A stretch of DNA of 45,503 bases from contig DAITVZ010000038.1 in assembly GCA_036841525.1 (NCBI GenBank), positions 1-45,503 of the forward strand, read 5' to 3'. The notes beneath the pieces were generated by a model, which was given only the letters and a program-made list of their open reading frames with translations, made no database searches and had not been told where the DNA came from. Below, one piece after another: positions 1 to 8,124 of this stretch. Position 1 is the stretch's first letter. Every line of letters starts with the position of its first letter. This DNA comes from JAAYEA01 sp012689325 (GTDB lineage: Bacteria; Chloroflexota; Anaerolineae; JAAYEA01). Made by a program: the position numbers and the translations under genes.

Positions 1-58
1 CGAGAGCATACGGCCACTTGGCCTTTCAAGCAACTTGAATTAGTTGGAGCAGATGACC

Positions 59-109
59 TTGTGTTTGCCCTCCTGGCGCTGGCGCGGGACGAATACGAGA
101 TTCGCCCCT
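59..109. repeat. Palindromic intergenic repeat (GGGGCAA/GGGGCGA family)
   Basis: A stem of 86-94 with 100-108 (one mismatch, 5-nt loop) sits next to a half-element reading TGTTTGCCCTCC at 62-73. The same words recur near 23809-23830. The TAG stop of the flanking minus-strand gene is the TAGGGG edge of this element. Bases 1-58 hold nothing else I can recognise. Confidence 0.6.
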
Positions 110-2063
110 ATTGTGGCGCGCACCAGATGCGGTTGGCGGCCAGGTCGTAGCCCAACGCCCAGGTCTGACCCTCGACGCTGGCGGTCAGCTCGGCGCGGTC
201 GGCGGCCGGGTCGAACCCCTCGGCCAGCGCCGCCGTGACCTGCGGCCGGGACTGGTTGCGATAGGGCGCGATGATGGTGAGGGCGTGGGCGGGGGCGCCG
301 GGCTGGGGCAGCCGGAAGCGCAGGCCGATGCGCGGCACGCGCTTGTTATAGGTCCAGGCGAACCAGCCCTCCTCGCCCGCCAGCACGGCGCCCTCGGGCG
401 CGGCGAGCTGGACCAGCACGTTGCTATCGGGGAAGAGGGTGTAGGCGCGGTTGGCCTCCACGTCCAGCGCCACGGCGCCGGGGGCGAATTGGTAATGGAG
501 GTCGAGCGTCCCCTGGGCGTCGCCGATGGCCTGGTCCAGGATCACAAAGAACCGGCGGCCTGCGAACCAGATGGCGCGGCGGTGCTTGAGCCCGGGGTAG
601 GCGTCGTTGTCCACGCAGACGGCGTCGAACGCGGCGCCGCCCTCGCCGGCCTGGCTGGCCCACAGGCGATGGGTCGCCAGGGTGTTGTTGTTCTTGCCGT
701 CCAGGGTGAGGGTCTGGTGGACGGCGGTCTGGCGGTGCCAGGTGCGGCGGACGGCGTCGTGGCCATAGGTAAAGTAGCCGGTGTCGTTCATCAGCCAGCG
801 GCCATAGGCCCATAGCTCGAAGGTGCCGTTATCCAACTGGTCGTGGCTCGAAATGGGCGGCGGCGAGTCGTGGAAGGGGAGCACGATCTGGTCCGGGCCC
901 CAGCCGCTGCGCATGACGTACATGCCGGCGTGTAGCCAGGCAAAGCTGGCGCGCTTGGGCAGCTCGGCGTAGCGCTCCTCGGCCAGCGCGGCGAACTTCT
1001 GGTCGCCATAGCGCTGCTGCGCGTCCATCAGGTTGTGATAGACCTGGCGCGGGATGCGCGCCTCTTCGGGGCCCTCGCGGCGAGTGTCGCCGAACATGGG
1101 CATGCTCAGGTCGGGCATGGCAAAGCCATAGATGAACTCGTACATGTCACGGGCGCGCTGCTTGACCGAGTTGGGGACCGTCAGGCCGGCCTTTTCCAGC
1201 ATCTCGGTGATGGTGTTGCCGTCGCTGAGGACGTGCATGTGGTAGCCGAAGGACCATTCCTGCTGCACGCCATCGGGGCTGGACTGGGCCAGGAAACTCT
1301 CCACAAAGCGGTCGCGGGTGATCTCGAGCCACTGCTGGGTCTCCTTGAACTCGGGGACCAGCTCGGCGATGTCCATGATGCCGCGCATCTCCATGGTGGC
1401 CTTGTTGTGCACCATGTTCATGGGGATCACCACCGACTTGACCTGGTGGTCATAGAGGCTGGCCCACATGATGCCCAGGAACTCGGGGGTGAAGGACGCG
1501 CCATGGATCAGGAGGGGCAGGACGTCGCAGAGGGCCGCGGCGCGGATGCCGGTCTGGATGTCCAGCCAGGCAAAGCCCTTCCAGTGGGTCAGGGTGCGAT
1601 GCGCCCGCTCGTGAAGCTCCAGCGGGTGCTTGCCGATCCAATCCTTGGTGAGCTCGACGAACGCGGCGACGTACTTGTCATCGCCGGTGGCGGCGTAGGC
1701 CTCGCCGAGGGGACGCGCCCAGCAAAAGCGATAGATGCCCGCCACCCACTCGATGTCGCCGTGCGGGTCCCACTCCCAATCGATGGGGTCGGGATAGTGG
1801 CGCGGGGCATAGCCCAGGTATTGGAGGGTATGCTCGCAGACCAGGTCTGCCTCGGCCAGCCGCGCCGGCGAGATGGCCGGGCGCTCGGCGGGGAGGGGGA
1901 AACGCTGGCGGTAGTACTCGAGCAGCGCCGCCAGCGCTGCGGGGAGGCCGCCGGAGGCGTTGGCCGCCTTGACCGCGGCCATCTCGGGCCGATCCAGATC
2001 CAGCACGTCCAAGAGTTGGTCGGAGCGCAGGGATTTCAGTTGCGGCTTGGGGTTTTCGGTCAT
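108..2063 (-). CDS. Heparinase II/III-like family protein
   Basis: A 651-aa protein of the heparinase II/III type: an N-terminal alpha/alpha-toroid half (about residues 60-370) followed by a beta-sandwich half that opens with the HDQLDNGTFELWAYG block and the NDTGYFTYG segment typical of this family. Known members are polysaccharide lyases that cleave uronic-acid glycans by beta-elimination, but many homologues have no proven substrate. The start is the ATG at 2063, behind AAAGGAG; the longer frame upstream only translates a dispersed repeat. No signal peptide is visible, so a cytoplasmic location is likely, which is unusual for a lyase. It lies upstream of no co-directional gene within 100 bp and follows an aldolase gene 118 bp away. 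The family call is firm and the substrate unknown. Confidence 0.85.
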   Translation of the reverse strand: MTENPKPQLKSLRSDQLLDVLDLDRPEMAAVKAANASGGLPAALAALLEYYRQRFPLPAERPAISPARLAEADLVCEHTLQYLGYAPRHYPDPIDWEWDPHGDIEWVAGIYRFCWARPLGEAYAATGDDKYVAAFVELTKDWIGKHPLELHERAHRTLTHWKGFAWLDIQTGIRAAALCDVLPLLIHGASFTPEFLGIMWASLYDHQVKSVVIPMNMVHNKATMEMRGIMDIAELVPEFKETQQWLEITRDRFVESFLAQSSPDGVQQEWSFGYHMHVLSDGNTITEMLEKAGLTVPNSVKQRARDMYEFIYGFAMPDLSMPMFGDTRREGPEEARIPRQVYHNLMDAQQRYGDQKFAALAEERYAELPKRASFAWLHAGMYVMRSGWGPDQIVLPFHDSPPPISSHDQLDNGTFELWAYGRWLMNDTGYFTYGHDAVRRTWHRQTAVHQTLTLDGKNNNTLATHRLWASQAGEGGAAFDAVCVDNDAYPGLKHRRAIWFAGRRFFVILDQAIGDAQGTLDLHYQFAPGAVALDVEANRAYTLFPDSNVLVQLAAPEGAVLAGEEGWFAWTYNKRVPRIGLRFRLPQPGAPAHALTIIAPYRNQSRPQVTAALAEGFDPAADRAELTASVEGQTWALGYDLAANRIWCAPQ

Positions 2064-2086
2064 GATGGTCGTCTCCTTTGGAATGG

Positions 2087-2176
2087 GTACACAGATTTCA
2101 CAGATTGCCACGGATCAGGATGCGAGACAGGGCAGACTCGCGATCCGCGCTAGGCGATAAGCGATAAGCGACAGGC
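2087..2176. repeat. Dispersed repeats: ACAGATTT type and GCGATAAG type
   Basis: The gap between two minus-strand genes holds a unit reading ACACAGATTTCACAG (2089-2103) and then GGCGATAAGCGATAAGCG (2153-2170). Both words recur in other gaps of the window. Such units give rise to spurious N-terminal peptides, as seen here where the open frame of the lyase gene extends through the first unit. Confidence 0.6.
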
Positions 2177-2181
2177 GCGGG

Positions 2182-2958
2182 CTACGCTCCTTCGATCTGC
2201 TGGCGGAAGGCTTTTTGGGCGGCGTTGACGCCGGCACGCATGTAGCCCAGCGCCGACCCGCAGGAGAACATGCGCACGCCCATCTCGTAGAGAAAGGCCG
2301 TCTGCGCGGCCTCCCAGACGATGCCCACGGCCAGGCCGCGCGCGCGGGCCACGTCGCAGACCTTGCGGTAGGCGGCGACGGCGTCCTCGGCCAGCGAGTC
2401 GCCGGGGTGGCCCAGCGAGATGGAGAGGTCACGGGGGCCGATAAAGAGCACGTCCACGCCAGGGACGGCGGCGATCTCTTCCACGTGGCGGACCCCCGCG
2501 GCGGTCTCGATCTGCACCGCCACCAGGGTCTCGCGGTTCGAGATCTCGACGGAATCGGGGCCGCTGACGCTGGCATAGCTGAGGAAGGAGGGGCTGCCCT
2601 GGCCACGCACGCCCACCGGCGGGAATTTGCACCACTGCACCGCCAGCTCGGCCTGGGCGGCGGACTCGACGCGGGGGACCATCACCGAGAGGGCGCCGGT
2701 GTCCAGGGCGCGGGCGACCCAGTGGTATTCCAGGCTGGGGATGCGCGGCACGGCGCACATGCCCAGGATGTCGGCGGCCTGCACCACGGTGAGCAGCTCG
2801 CTGATGTCCAGGGAGCCGTGCTCCAGGTCGGTAAAGATCCACTCCACGCCGGCGTCGGCGACGATGCGCAGGGTGGGCAGGTCGATGGGGCCAGTGAGGC
2901 CGACGCCAAAGACGGCGCGGCCCTCTTGCAGGGCGTGCTTGAGGGTGTTGCGGAGCAT
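2182..2958 (-). CDS. HpcH/HpaI-family aldolase (paralogue 1)
   Basis: A 258-aa class II aldolase/citrate-lyase-like TIM barrel. Family members cleave 2-keto-4-hydroxy acids to pyruvate plus an aldehyde, with a divalent metal. Visible motifs are D44-L-E-H47-G (active-site His), the RIPS and VMVPRVES strands, the metal-ligand strand VQIETAAG, and FIGPRDLSISLG. The start is the ATG at 2958, behind GAGGAGG; the longer frame reads into a repeat. Two more paralogues lie at 16106-16864 and 31205-31981, each beside carbohydrate-related genes, so a role in sugar-acid breakdown is likely. The exact substrate cannot be read from the sequence. Confidence 0.9.
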   Translation of the reverse strand: MLRNTLKHALQEGRAVFGVGLTGPIDLPTLRIVADAGVEWIFTDLEHGSLDISELLTVVQAADILGMCAVPRIPSLEYHWVARALDTGALSVMVPRVESAAQAELAVQWCKFPPVGVRGQGSPSFLSYASVSGPDSVEISNRETLVAVQIETAAGVRHVEEIAAVPGVDVLFIGPRDLSISLGHPGDSLAEDAVAAYRKVCDVARARGLAVGIVWEAAQTAFLYEMGVRMFSCGSALGYMRAGVNAAQKAFRQQIEGA

Positions 2959-2979
2959 GGTCCCTCCTCGAGGAATAAT

Positions 2980-3060
2980 GGGACACGGATTCACGCAGAT
3001 AGACGCAGATCAAGACGAAAATGGTACACGGATTTCAAGGATCGCGCCGATTCGGCTCGC
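2980..3060. repeat. Dispersed ACACGGATTT repeats, two units
   Basis: GGACACGGATTCACGCAGAT (2982-3001) and GGTACACGGATTTCAAGGAT (3023-3042) are two degenerate copies of the same unit, lying just upstream of the ribosome-binding site of the minus-strand aldolase. Related copies are at 2087, 4755 and 10565. Confidence 0.6.
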
Positions 3061-3084
3061 GGCCGCGCGGGGCGTCCGTGGAGG

Positions 3085-3113
3085 ATTATAGCCAGACGCG
3101 GGGAGATGGCAAA
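3085..3113 (-). promoter_or_regulatory. Candidate promoter for the aldolase at 2958
   Basis: On the minus strand a perfect TATAAT (3085-3090) lies 17 bp after TTTGCC (3108-3113), which matches the -35 consensus poorly. It would transcribe toward the aldolase with a leader of about 120 nt that crosses the repeat units. The -10 is good and the -35 weak. Confidence 0.4.
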
Positions 3114-3204
3114 CCCTCATTTGCCGGTGTATGGAATTCGCCGCCCCTGCGCCATGGAATGGCGTTGGGCCTTGGATTGAGCCAGTGACCTCCGGTCCTT
3201 GGCC

Positions 3205-3333
3205 CTACAGCGGCCATCGCGCCTCCACCTCGATCAAGCCTGTGGCGGGGTCCAGGCGCGCCAGCGCCAGCTCGGCGACGGGCTGCGCGAACGCGAGCGA
3301 GAGATCGGCCAGGGCCATCACGCCCACGATCAC
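3205..3333 (-). CDS. Small ORF coupled to the sulfatase gene
   Basis: A 42-residue frame starts at a GTG overlapping the sulfatase stop (GTGA). It reads VIVGVMALADLSLAFAQPVA and continues to end in EARWPL. The first 20 residues are hydrophobic; the rest looks soluble and protein-like. The 4-bp overlap is the arrangement expected for a co-translated gene. Alternatives are a remnant of a longer C-terminus cut off by a frameshift, or chance. I recognise no family. Confidence 0.3.
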   Translation of the reverse strand: MIVGVMALADLSLAFAQPVAELALARLDPATGLIEVEARWPL

Positions 3334-4628
3334 CGGGGCCGGTTGTTGATCTCCCATGTCCGCAGCCGCTCCATGAACACCGCAACCCTACCGGCACAGG
3401 CGGGGTCGGAGATGAGGTTGACGAACTCGCAGGGGTCGCGGCGCAGGTCATAGAGCTCGCCGGGCTCTCCGCCATAGACGTTGAGCTTCCAGTCGGCGGT
3501 GCGGACCATTACGTGGTCGCCGATCTGGCTGAACACGGCATCCCTCCAATCGGCGGGCGCCGGAGCGCCGCCCAGCAGGGGGACGAGGGAGCGCCCCTGC
3601 ACCGGCGCCGGGGTCTCGACGCCCAGGAGCTCGCAGATGGTTGGGAACACGTCCACGTGCTCGGCGAACTCGGCGCGCGCGCCGGCAGCCCGGCCGGGGA
3701 GGCTGACCAGCAGCGGGACGCGCACTGAGGCCTCGCGCATGACAAACTTGGTAAAGAGCCGATGCTCCCAGAGCTGCTCGCCGTGGTCGGCGGTAAAGAT
3801 GATGGCGGTCTCGTCGCGGATGCCCAGGCGCTCCACGGCGTCCAGCACGCGCCCGCAGTACGCATCGGCCAGCGCGACCATGCCCCAATACCCGGCGATG
3901 ACCTGCCGCACCTCGATATCGGTGAGGTGCGCCCACTCGCGCTGCTTGAGCGCCACGGAGGGATGGGGCGGCGGCGCGTCGTCCGGCGGGAGGGCGGGGA
4001 GGGCCAGGCGAGCCTGGTCGGTGAGCTGGTAAAGCTCCTTCGGCGGGTAAAAGGGCGGGTGCGGCTCGGTGAAAGAGGTCCAGTTCAGGAAGGGCTGCCC
4101 CGCGCGCACCGCCTCCTCCATGCGCGCGATGGAATCCGCGGCCACGTAATGCCCCCAATGCTGCGTCGCGTCGCGGGGGCCGGGGCCGCCGGTGGTGCGC
4201 CGGGTGATAGAGTTGTCCTCCCATTCCACTCGGCGGAGCAGCTCGGGCGGCAGGGCGGCGCGATACTCGGCGCGGCTCTCGTCGGGCTCGTAGCCGCTGT
4301 CCACGCTGGCATCGTACCAGTGCATGTGGCCGAACTGCAAGGCGCGCCAGCCCCGCGGCGCCAGGTGGTGGGCGATGGTGTACATCCCCGGATAGTTGCG
4401 GACGTGGTTGTTCAACACCCCGTGGGCGTGGACGTAGCGGCCGGTGGCCAGGGAGTGGCGCGTCGGCGAGCAGACCGGGGCCTGGTTGAAGGCGTCCGCA
4501 AAGCGCACGCTCTGGCCCAGGAGGCGGTCGAGGTTGGGGGTGTGGGCGAGGGGGTTGCCCAGGGCGCCAAAGGCGTCGTGGCGCCAGTGGTCGCACATCA
4601 GGACGAGGACATTTCTGATCTCGGGCAC
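3330..4628 (-). CDS. Sulfatase, formylglycine type
   Basis: A 432-aa sulfatase of the alkaline-phosphatase superfamily, hydrolysing sulfate esters. C53-S-P-T-R starts the signature CSPTRHSLATGR, in which the Cys is converted to formylglycine by a maturase not seen in this window. Metal-binding blocks are MCDHWRHD (D13) near the N-terminus and FTADHGEQ in the middle. The start is a GTG at 4628 with GGAGGAG upstream; an open frame runs on to 4724 but adds no conserved sequence. There is no signal peptide, so action on an imported, already cut substrate is likely. It is divergent from the nitrilase-family gene at 4809. The sulfated substrate (glycan or small ester) is undetermined. Confidence 0.9.
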   Translation of the reverse strand: MPEIRNVLVLMCDHWRHDAFGALGNPLAHTPNLDRLLGQSVRFADAFNQAPVCSPTRHSLATGRYVHAHGVLNNHVRNYPGMYTIAHHLAPRGWRALQFGHMHWYDASVDSGYEPDESRAEYRAALPPELLRRVEWEDNSITRRTTGGPGPRDATQHWGHYVAADSIARMEEAVRAGQPFLNWTSFTEPHPPFYPPKELYQLTDQARLALPALPPDDAPPPHPSVALKQREWAHLTDIEVRQVIAGYWGMVALADAYCGRVLDAVERLGIRDETAIIFTADHGEQLWEHRLFTKFVMREASVRVPLLVSLPGRAAGARAEFAEHVDVFPTICELLGVETPAPVQGRSLVPLLGGAPAPADWRDAVFSQIGDHVMVRTADWKLNVYGGEPGELYDLRRDPCEFVNLISDPACAGRVAVFMERLRTWEINNRPR

Positions 4629-4716
4629 GCTCTCTGCTCCTCCCGCGGGTGATGCGGCGCTGGTGTTGGTTGGGCGCATCGTACCACGCGCTGGGGCAAG
4701 CGACAAACGCGGCGCT

Positions 4717-4745
4717 TTGGCCACATGGCCTGCCCATGCTATACT
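4717..4745 (+). promoter_or_regulatory. Candidate sigma70-type promoter of the amidohydrolase gene
   Basis: TTGGCC (4717-4722), 17-bp spacer, TATACT (4740-4745). The start codon is 64 nt downstream of the -10 box, and the leader contains an ACAGATTT-type repeat. Confidence 0.5.
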
Positions 4746-4754
4746 GAGCGCGCC

Positions 4755-4790
4755 TTATCCGTGCGATCTGCGAAATCTGTGTACCGTTTC
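4755..4790. repeat. Dispersed ACAGATTT repeat, inverted copy
   Basis: Reads GCGATCTGCGAAATCTGTGT on the plus strand, the reverse complement of the unit at 2087. It lies between promoter and ribosome-binding site of the plus-strand gene at 4809, so it should be part of that mRNA leader. Confidence 0.55.
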
Positions 4791-4808
4791 CAGAGGAGGA
4801 CGAGACCG

Positions 4809-5681
4809 ATGAGCGAATCCGAGGGCAAGGGCGAGAGGCTGCGGGTGGCCAGTTGCCAGTTCCCGGTGACCGGCGATATCCGCCGCAACGCGAGCTACAT
4901 CAGGCGTTACCTGGCGCGGGCCGCGGAGACGGGTGCCCATCTGCTGCATACCTCGGAGGCGTGCCTCTCCGGCTATGCCAACAAGGACGTGCCGTCGTTC
5001 GCGGGCTACGACTGGGGGCTGCTGCGGCAGGAGACGGCCCGACTGCGCGCGCTGACGGCGGAACTGGGGCTGTGGCTGGTGCTGGGGTCGGCGCACTATT
5101 TGGACGAAGCGACCAAGCCCACCAATTGCCTCTACCTGATCAACCCACGGGGCGAGATCGCCGACCGCTACGACAAGTGCATGTGCACCACCGGCGACCA
5201 GAAGGCCTACTCCGCCGGGCAACGGCTGGTGACGGTGGACCTCCGCGGTATCCGCGTGGGACTGGCGATCTGCTACGACATCTGCTATCCGCAGATCTAT
5301 GCCGCCTACCGCGAGATGGGGGTCCAGGTGATGCTCCATTCCTTCTACAACGCGGGGGATCAAGGCCCCAACTGCCTGGACGTGCTTAACGTGCGCCAGG
5401 TGCCCACTCGCTGCGCCGATAACCTGATGTGGGCGGTCTGCAACAACTCGGCGCGCCCCTACTCGCACTGGGCCAGCTTTGTGGCGCGGCCCGACGCCAC
5501 CATCGCCCAGCAGCTCAGGATCAACCAGGCGGGGATGCTGCTGCACGACTTTCCCGATGGGCTCTCCGAGGGTGGGTGGCTGCACAACCGCATTCCCATG
5601 AAGCTGCATCCTGAGGAGATCATGCACTACGGCCAGCCGAGCCAGCACCCACGGCAGCTTGACCCGCGCGCCGAGCCGTAG
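4809..5681 (+). CDS. Carbon-nitrogen hydrolase (nitrilase superfamily)
   Basis: A 290-aa member of the nitrilase superfamily, which hydrolyses amides or nitriles through a Glu-Lys-Cys triad. The triad is visible as E50 (HTSEACLSGY), K123 (RYDKCMC) and C155 (LAICYDICYP). Length and layout fit the aliphatic amidase/N-carbamoyl hydrolase branches. The start is the ATG at 4809 after GAGGAGG. It has its own promoter, is divergent from the sulfatase and converges on the URO-D gene with 8 bp between the stops. The substrate cannot be named from sequence alone. Confidence 0.88.
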   Translation: MSESEGKGERLRVASCQFPVTGDIRRNASYIRRYLARAAETGAHLLHTSEACLSGYANKDVPSFAGYDWGLLRQETARLRALTAELGLWLVLGSAHYLDEATKPTNCLYLINPRGEIADRYDKCMCTTGDQKAYSAGQRLVTVDLRGIRVGLAICYDICYPQIYAAYREMGVQVMLHSFYNAGDQGPNCLDVLNVRQVPTRCADNLMWAVCNNSARPYSHWASFVARPDATIAQQLRINQAGMLLHDFPDGLSEGGWLHNRIPMKLHPEEIMHYGQPSQHPRQLDPRAEP

Positions 5682-5689
5682 GTGGATGG

Positions 5690-6688
5690 CTAGGCTGTCT
5701 GCTCCTCCCAGTACCGGGCCAGCCGCCAGAATTCGCGGAACATCACCTCGGTCATCTCGGGGCGCACCGCCAGCGCCGCGGGATCGCCATAGTTGAAGAC
5801 GATAAAGCCGCCCTGGGGCGTGGACCAGTGGGCCACCAGCTCGCGCACCTCGGCGCGGACCAGCTCGGCGTTGCCGGTGGGGAGCGTCGCCTGGATATCG
5901 GCGGTGGTGAGGAAGGCGACCTGTCCGGCGAAGCGCTGGCCGAAGGCGACCAGGTCGTAGGCCTGGGGCTGCTGCATATTGAGCACATCCACCCCCGCCT
6001 CGATGAGGATGGGCACCAGGTCGTTGATGCGCCCGCAACTGTGCAGAAAAAAGTGCCAGCCGTAGCCGTGGATCGCCTCGGCGAGCTGGCGGTAGCGCCC
6101 GGCGAAAAAGGCGCGGAACATGGCCGGGCTGATGAACGCCCCCTCCTGCGAGCCCCAGTCGTCGGTGAGAAAGAGGCCGTGGACGCGATCGCCAAAGCGG
6201 CGATGGAGCTCGGCGAACTGCGCCAGCTTAAAGTCCAGGATCATGTCCAGCACGCGCTCGATCTTGGCGGGCTCCAGGTAGAAATCCTCCAGCGTGGCCC
6301 GAAAGCCGTGGAGCATGTGCAGCCGCTCGATGAGATTAAAGTGGCTGGTGACGGCGACGTAGCGGTCGGCGGCGTCAGCCATCTCGGCCTCGAGTCGAGC
6401 GTAATAATAGGGCTCGCGGGGGTCCGGCGGGCGATAGTGGTCCAGTCGGGCCCAGTCGGCCAGCGGATGGCCGGTGACCTGCCCCATGTTCTTTTGCTCG
6501 GTGACCGACCAGAGGCAGCCCCAATCGTCGGGGGCGGCGTGGTCAAAGAACCAGCCCGCCGCCTGGCGGTCCATCTCCCAGCAGTCGCGGACGTCGTCGG
6601 GGATGCCGGCGACCTGGTGCTGCCAGAAGGGCAGCCGCGGCGGGCGGTCGAACTCGATGGCGCGGCGGACGATCTCACGGCGATCCAT
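5690..6688 (-). CDS. Uroporphyrinogen decarboxylase-family protein 1
   Basis: A 332-aa TIM-barrel protein of the URO-D family. It starts MDRREIVRRAIEFDRPPRLP, the usual opening, and carries HSCGRINDLVPILIEAGVD, which holds the HxC motif that in MtaA/CmuA-type corrinoid methyltransferases helps bind zinc. The distal Cys of that site is not seen: the matching strand reads GGFIVFNYGD. No other heme-biosynthesis gene is nearby, so a methyl-transfer or catabolic role is more likely than porphyrin decarboxylation. The ATG at 6688 is preferred because GGAG lies 7 nt upstream; a GTG at 6694 is the alternative. A paralogue lies at 23831-24985. Confidence 0.85.
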   Translation of the reverse strand: MDRREIVRRAIEFDRPPRLPFWQHQVAGIPDDVRDCWEMDRQAAGWFFDHAAPDDWGCLWSVTEQKNMGQVTGHPLADWARLDHYRPPDPREPYYYARLEAEMADAADRYVAVTSHFNLIERLHMLHGFRATLEDFYLEPAKIERVLDMILDFKLAQFAELHRRFGDRVHGLFLTDDWGSQEGAFISPAMFRAFFAGRYRQLAEAIHGYGWHFFLHSCGRINDLVPILIEAGVDVLNMQQPQAYDLVAFGQRFAGQVAFLTTADIQATLPTGNAELVRAEVRELVAHWSTPQGGFIVFNYGDPAALAVRPEMTEVMFREFWRLARYWEEQTA

Positions 6689-6713
6689 GGGCACGCTCCA
6701 GAAGACAAGAGTT

Positions 6714-6911
6714 TCAGGTTGACAGGTTGCAGGTTACAAGTGGCAGGTTGCAGGACGGAGTCGAAGGTCGCAAGTCGAAAGTCGAAGGTCAGGAGGCTAG
6801 AGTCAGGCCAGTCCTACTCCACCGAGCCACAGCCCGAGTCCCCGGTTTCTGACTTGCGACATTCGACGTTCGACCTGCAACTTGGAACCCGTCAACCTGC
6901 AACCTGTTTAG
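6714..6911. repeat. Composite repeat: CAGGTTGCAGGTT and GTCGAAAGTCGAAGGTC units
   Basis: A 200-bp gap is built of short repeats in imperfect inverted arrangement: CAGGTTGACAGGTTGCAGG on the left (6716-6734), GTCGAAGGTCGCAAGTCGAA in the middle (6760-6779), and their complements (GACTTGCGAC, CGACCTGCAAC, GTCAACCTGCAACCTG) on the right up to about 6907. The last unit encodes the final residues Q-V-A-G and the stop of the FAD oxidoreductase. A shorter copy lies near 14792-14825. Confidence 0.7.
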
Positions 6912-8118
6912 CGTGATACGGAATCCCCATCCGCCCCAGCTCCTCCTGGATATCGGCCACGTCCAGCTCGTCGGGGAGGCGGCCGCTTGCCAGGGCGAGG
7001 CGGGCGGCGAGGCCGGCGACCTGGCCGGTGAGGGCGGAGGGCGGGATGACCCGCATCACCTCCCAGGCGTCGCCCTCGGAGGCCACGCAACGGCCGGCCA
7101 CCAGCAGCCCGCGCACGCCGGTGGGGACCAGCGCGCCGTAAGGGATCTCCCAGATGGGCCCGGCCTTGCGCCAGTCGCCGGTGAGGCCGATGGAGGTGTC
7201 GCGATAGCGCCCCTCCTCCCCGCCGGCCATGCCCTCGCGCCCCAGGATGCGGCGGGTGGTGCGGAACTGGGCCATGCTGGGCAGGGTGACGGGAAAGAGC
7301 TGGCGGCGGTCGTTAACCCCGCCGAGGGCCTGACGTTCGACATAATGATCGCGCAGCATCCGCCGCCCGCCCAGGATGAACTCGGTGACTTGCCTTCCCT
7401 CCGTGCCGCGGAAGGGCGGCAGCCCCTCGGGGTGGCCCGCGCCGCCGGGGCTCCCGCCGAGGTTCAGGCGGTCCAGCAGCGAGACGCCATCGGGGTCGGC
7501 CACGGCCCGTTGGGCCCGTTCCAGGGAGCTTTGCAGCGCCCAGATGCAGAGCCAGTTGTCGCCCTCGGCGCAGGGCGCCCCGGCGCGATGGGCCAGGTCG
7601 CCGTCGCCGGTGGCGTCGATGACGCACTTGGCGCGCAGCGTCGCGGAGCCGCTCTTGTTCTCCACCACGACGCCCGCGACGCGGTCGCCCTCCAGCAGGG
7701 GGCGGGTGATCAGCGTGTCCAGCCAGAGGTCCACCCCGGCCTCCTCCAGCGCCTCGTCCAGCGCCAGGATGAAGGAGGCGGGGTTGAAGGGGGTGCGGTA
7801 GCGCTGCCCCTCCCCCTTGGCCGGGGAATCGCGCCAGCCGGGCGGGACGTCGCCGGGGCCGTATTTGATGCTGAGGTGCAGCAACTCCTCGGCGATGCCG
7901 AAAATCACCTGGTGGCCGCGGCCGTCGCAGAGCGGGAGATAGATGTTGATGAGGCCGGTGGTGGCCAGCCCGCCGACGAGGACGGTCTTTTCCACCAGGG
8001 CCACGTCCAGTCCGGCGCGCGCGGCCTCCAGCGCGGCGGCGATGCCCGCCACGCCGGCGCCGGCGATCAGGAGGTCGTATGCGCAGGATCGCGCGTCGGT
8101 TGTCGGGTGATGGGTCAT
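6892..8118 (-). CDS. FAD-dependent oxidoreductase
   Basis: A 408-aa flavoprotein with an N-terminal Rossmann motif GAGVAGIAAALEAARAG (about residues 20-36) followed by VEK, the ribose-binding acidic end. The C-terminal part has GLLVAGRCVASEGDAWE, which closes the FAD site in the FAD_oxidored family (fumarate reductase/thiazole-synthase-like fold). The electron acceptor and substrate are unknown. The ATG at 8118 follows GGGAGG at 12 nt, a long but workable spacing, and begins 6 bp after the stop of the gene at 8125, so the two are probably one transcript. The final four residues and stop lie inside a dispersed repeat, so the native C-terminus may have been replaced. Confidence 0.85.
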   Translation of the reverse strand: MTHHPTTDARSCAYDLLIAGAGVAGIAAALEAARAGLDVALVEKTVLVGGLATTGLINIYLPLCDGRGHQVIFGIAEELLHLSIKYGPGDVPPGWRDSPAKGEGQRYRTPFNPASFILALDEALEEAGVDLWLDTLITRPLLEGDRVAGVVVENKSGSATLRAKCVIDATGDGDLAHRAGAPCAEGDNWLCIWALQSSLERAQRAVADPDGVSLLDRLNLGGSPGGAGHPEGLPPFRGTEGRQVTEFILGGRRMLRDHYVERQALGGVNDRRQLFPVTLPSMAQFRTTRRILGREGMAGGEEGRYRDTSIGLTGDWRKAGPIWEIPYGALVPTGVRGLLVAGRCVASEGDAWEVMRVIPPSALTGQVAGLAARLALASGRLPDELDVADIQEELGRMGIPYHAKQVAG

Positions 8119-8124
8119 GTGCTC

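Noticed and set aside
5690..6688. Annotating the URO-D-family gene as hemE
   Set aside because: No other heme gene is nearby, an HxC motif is present, and the sequence around the expected HemE active site does not match well enough.
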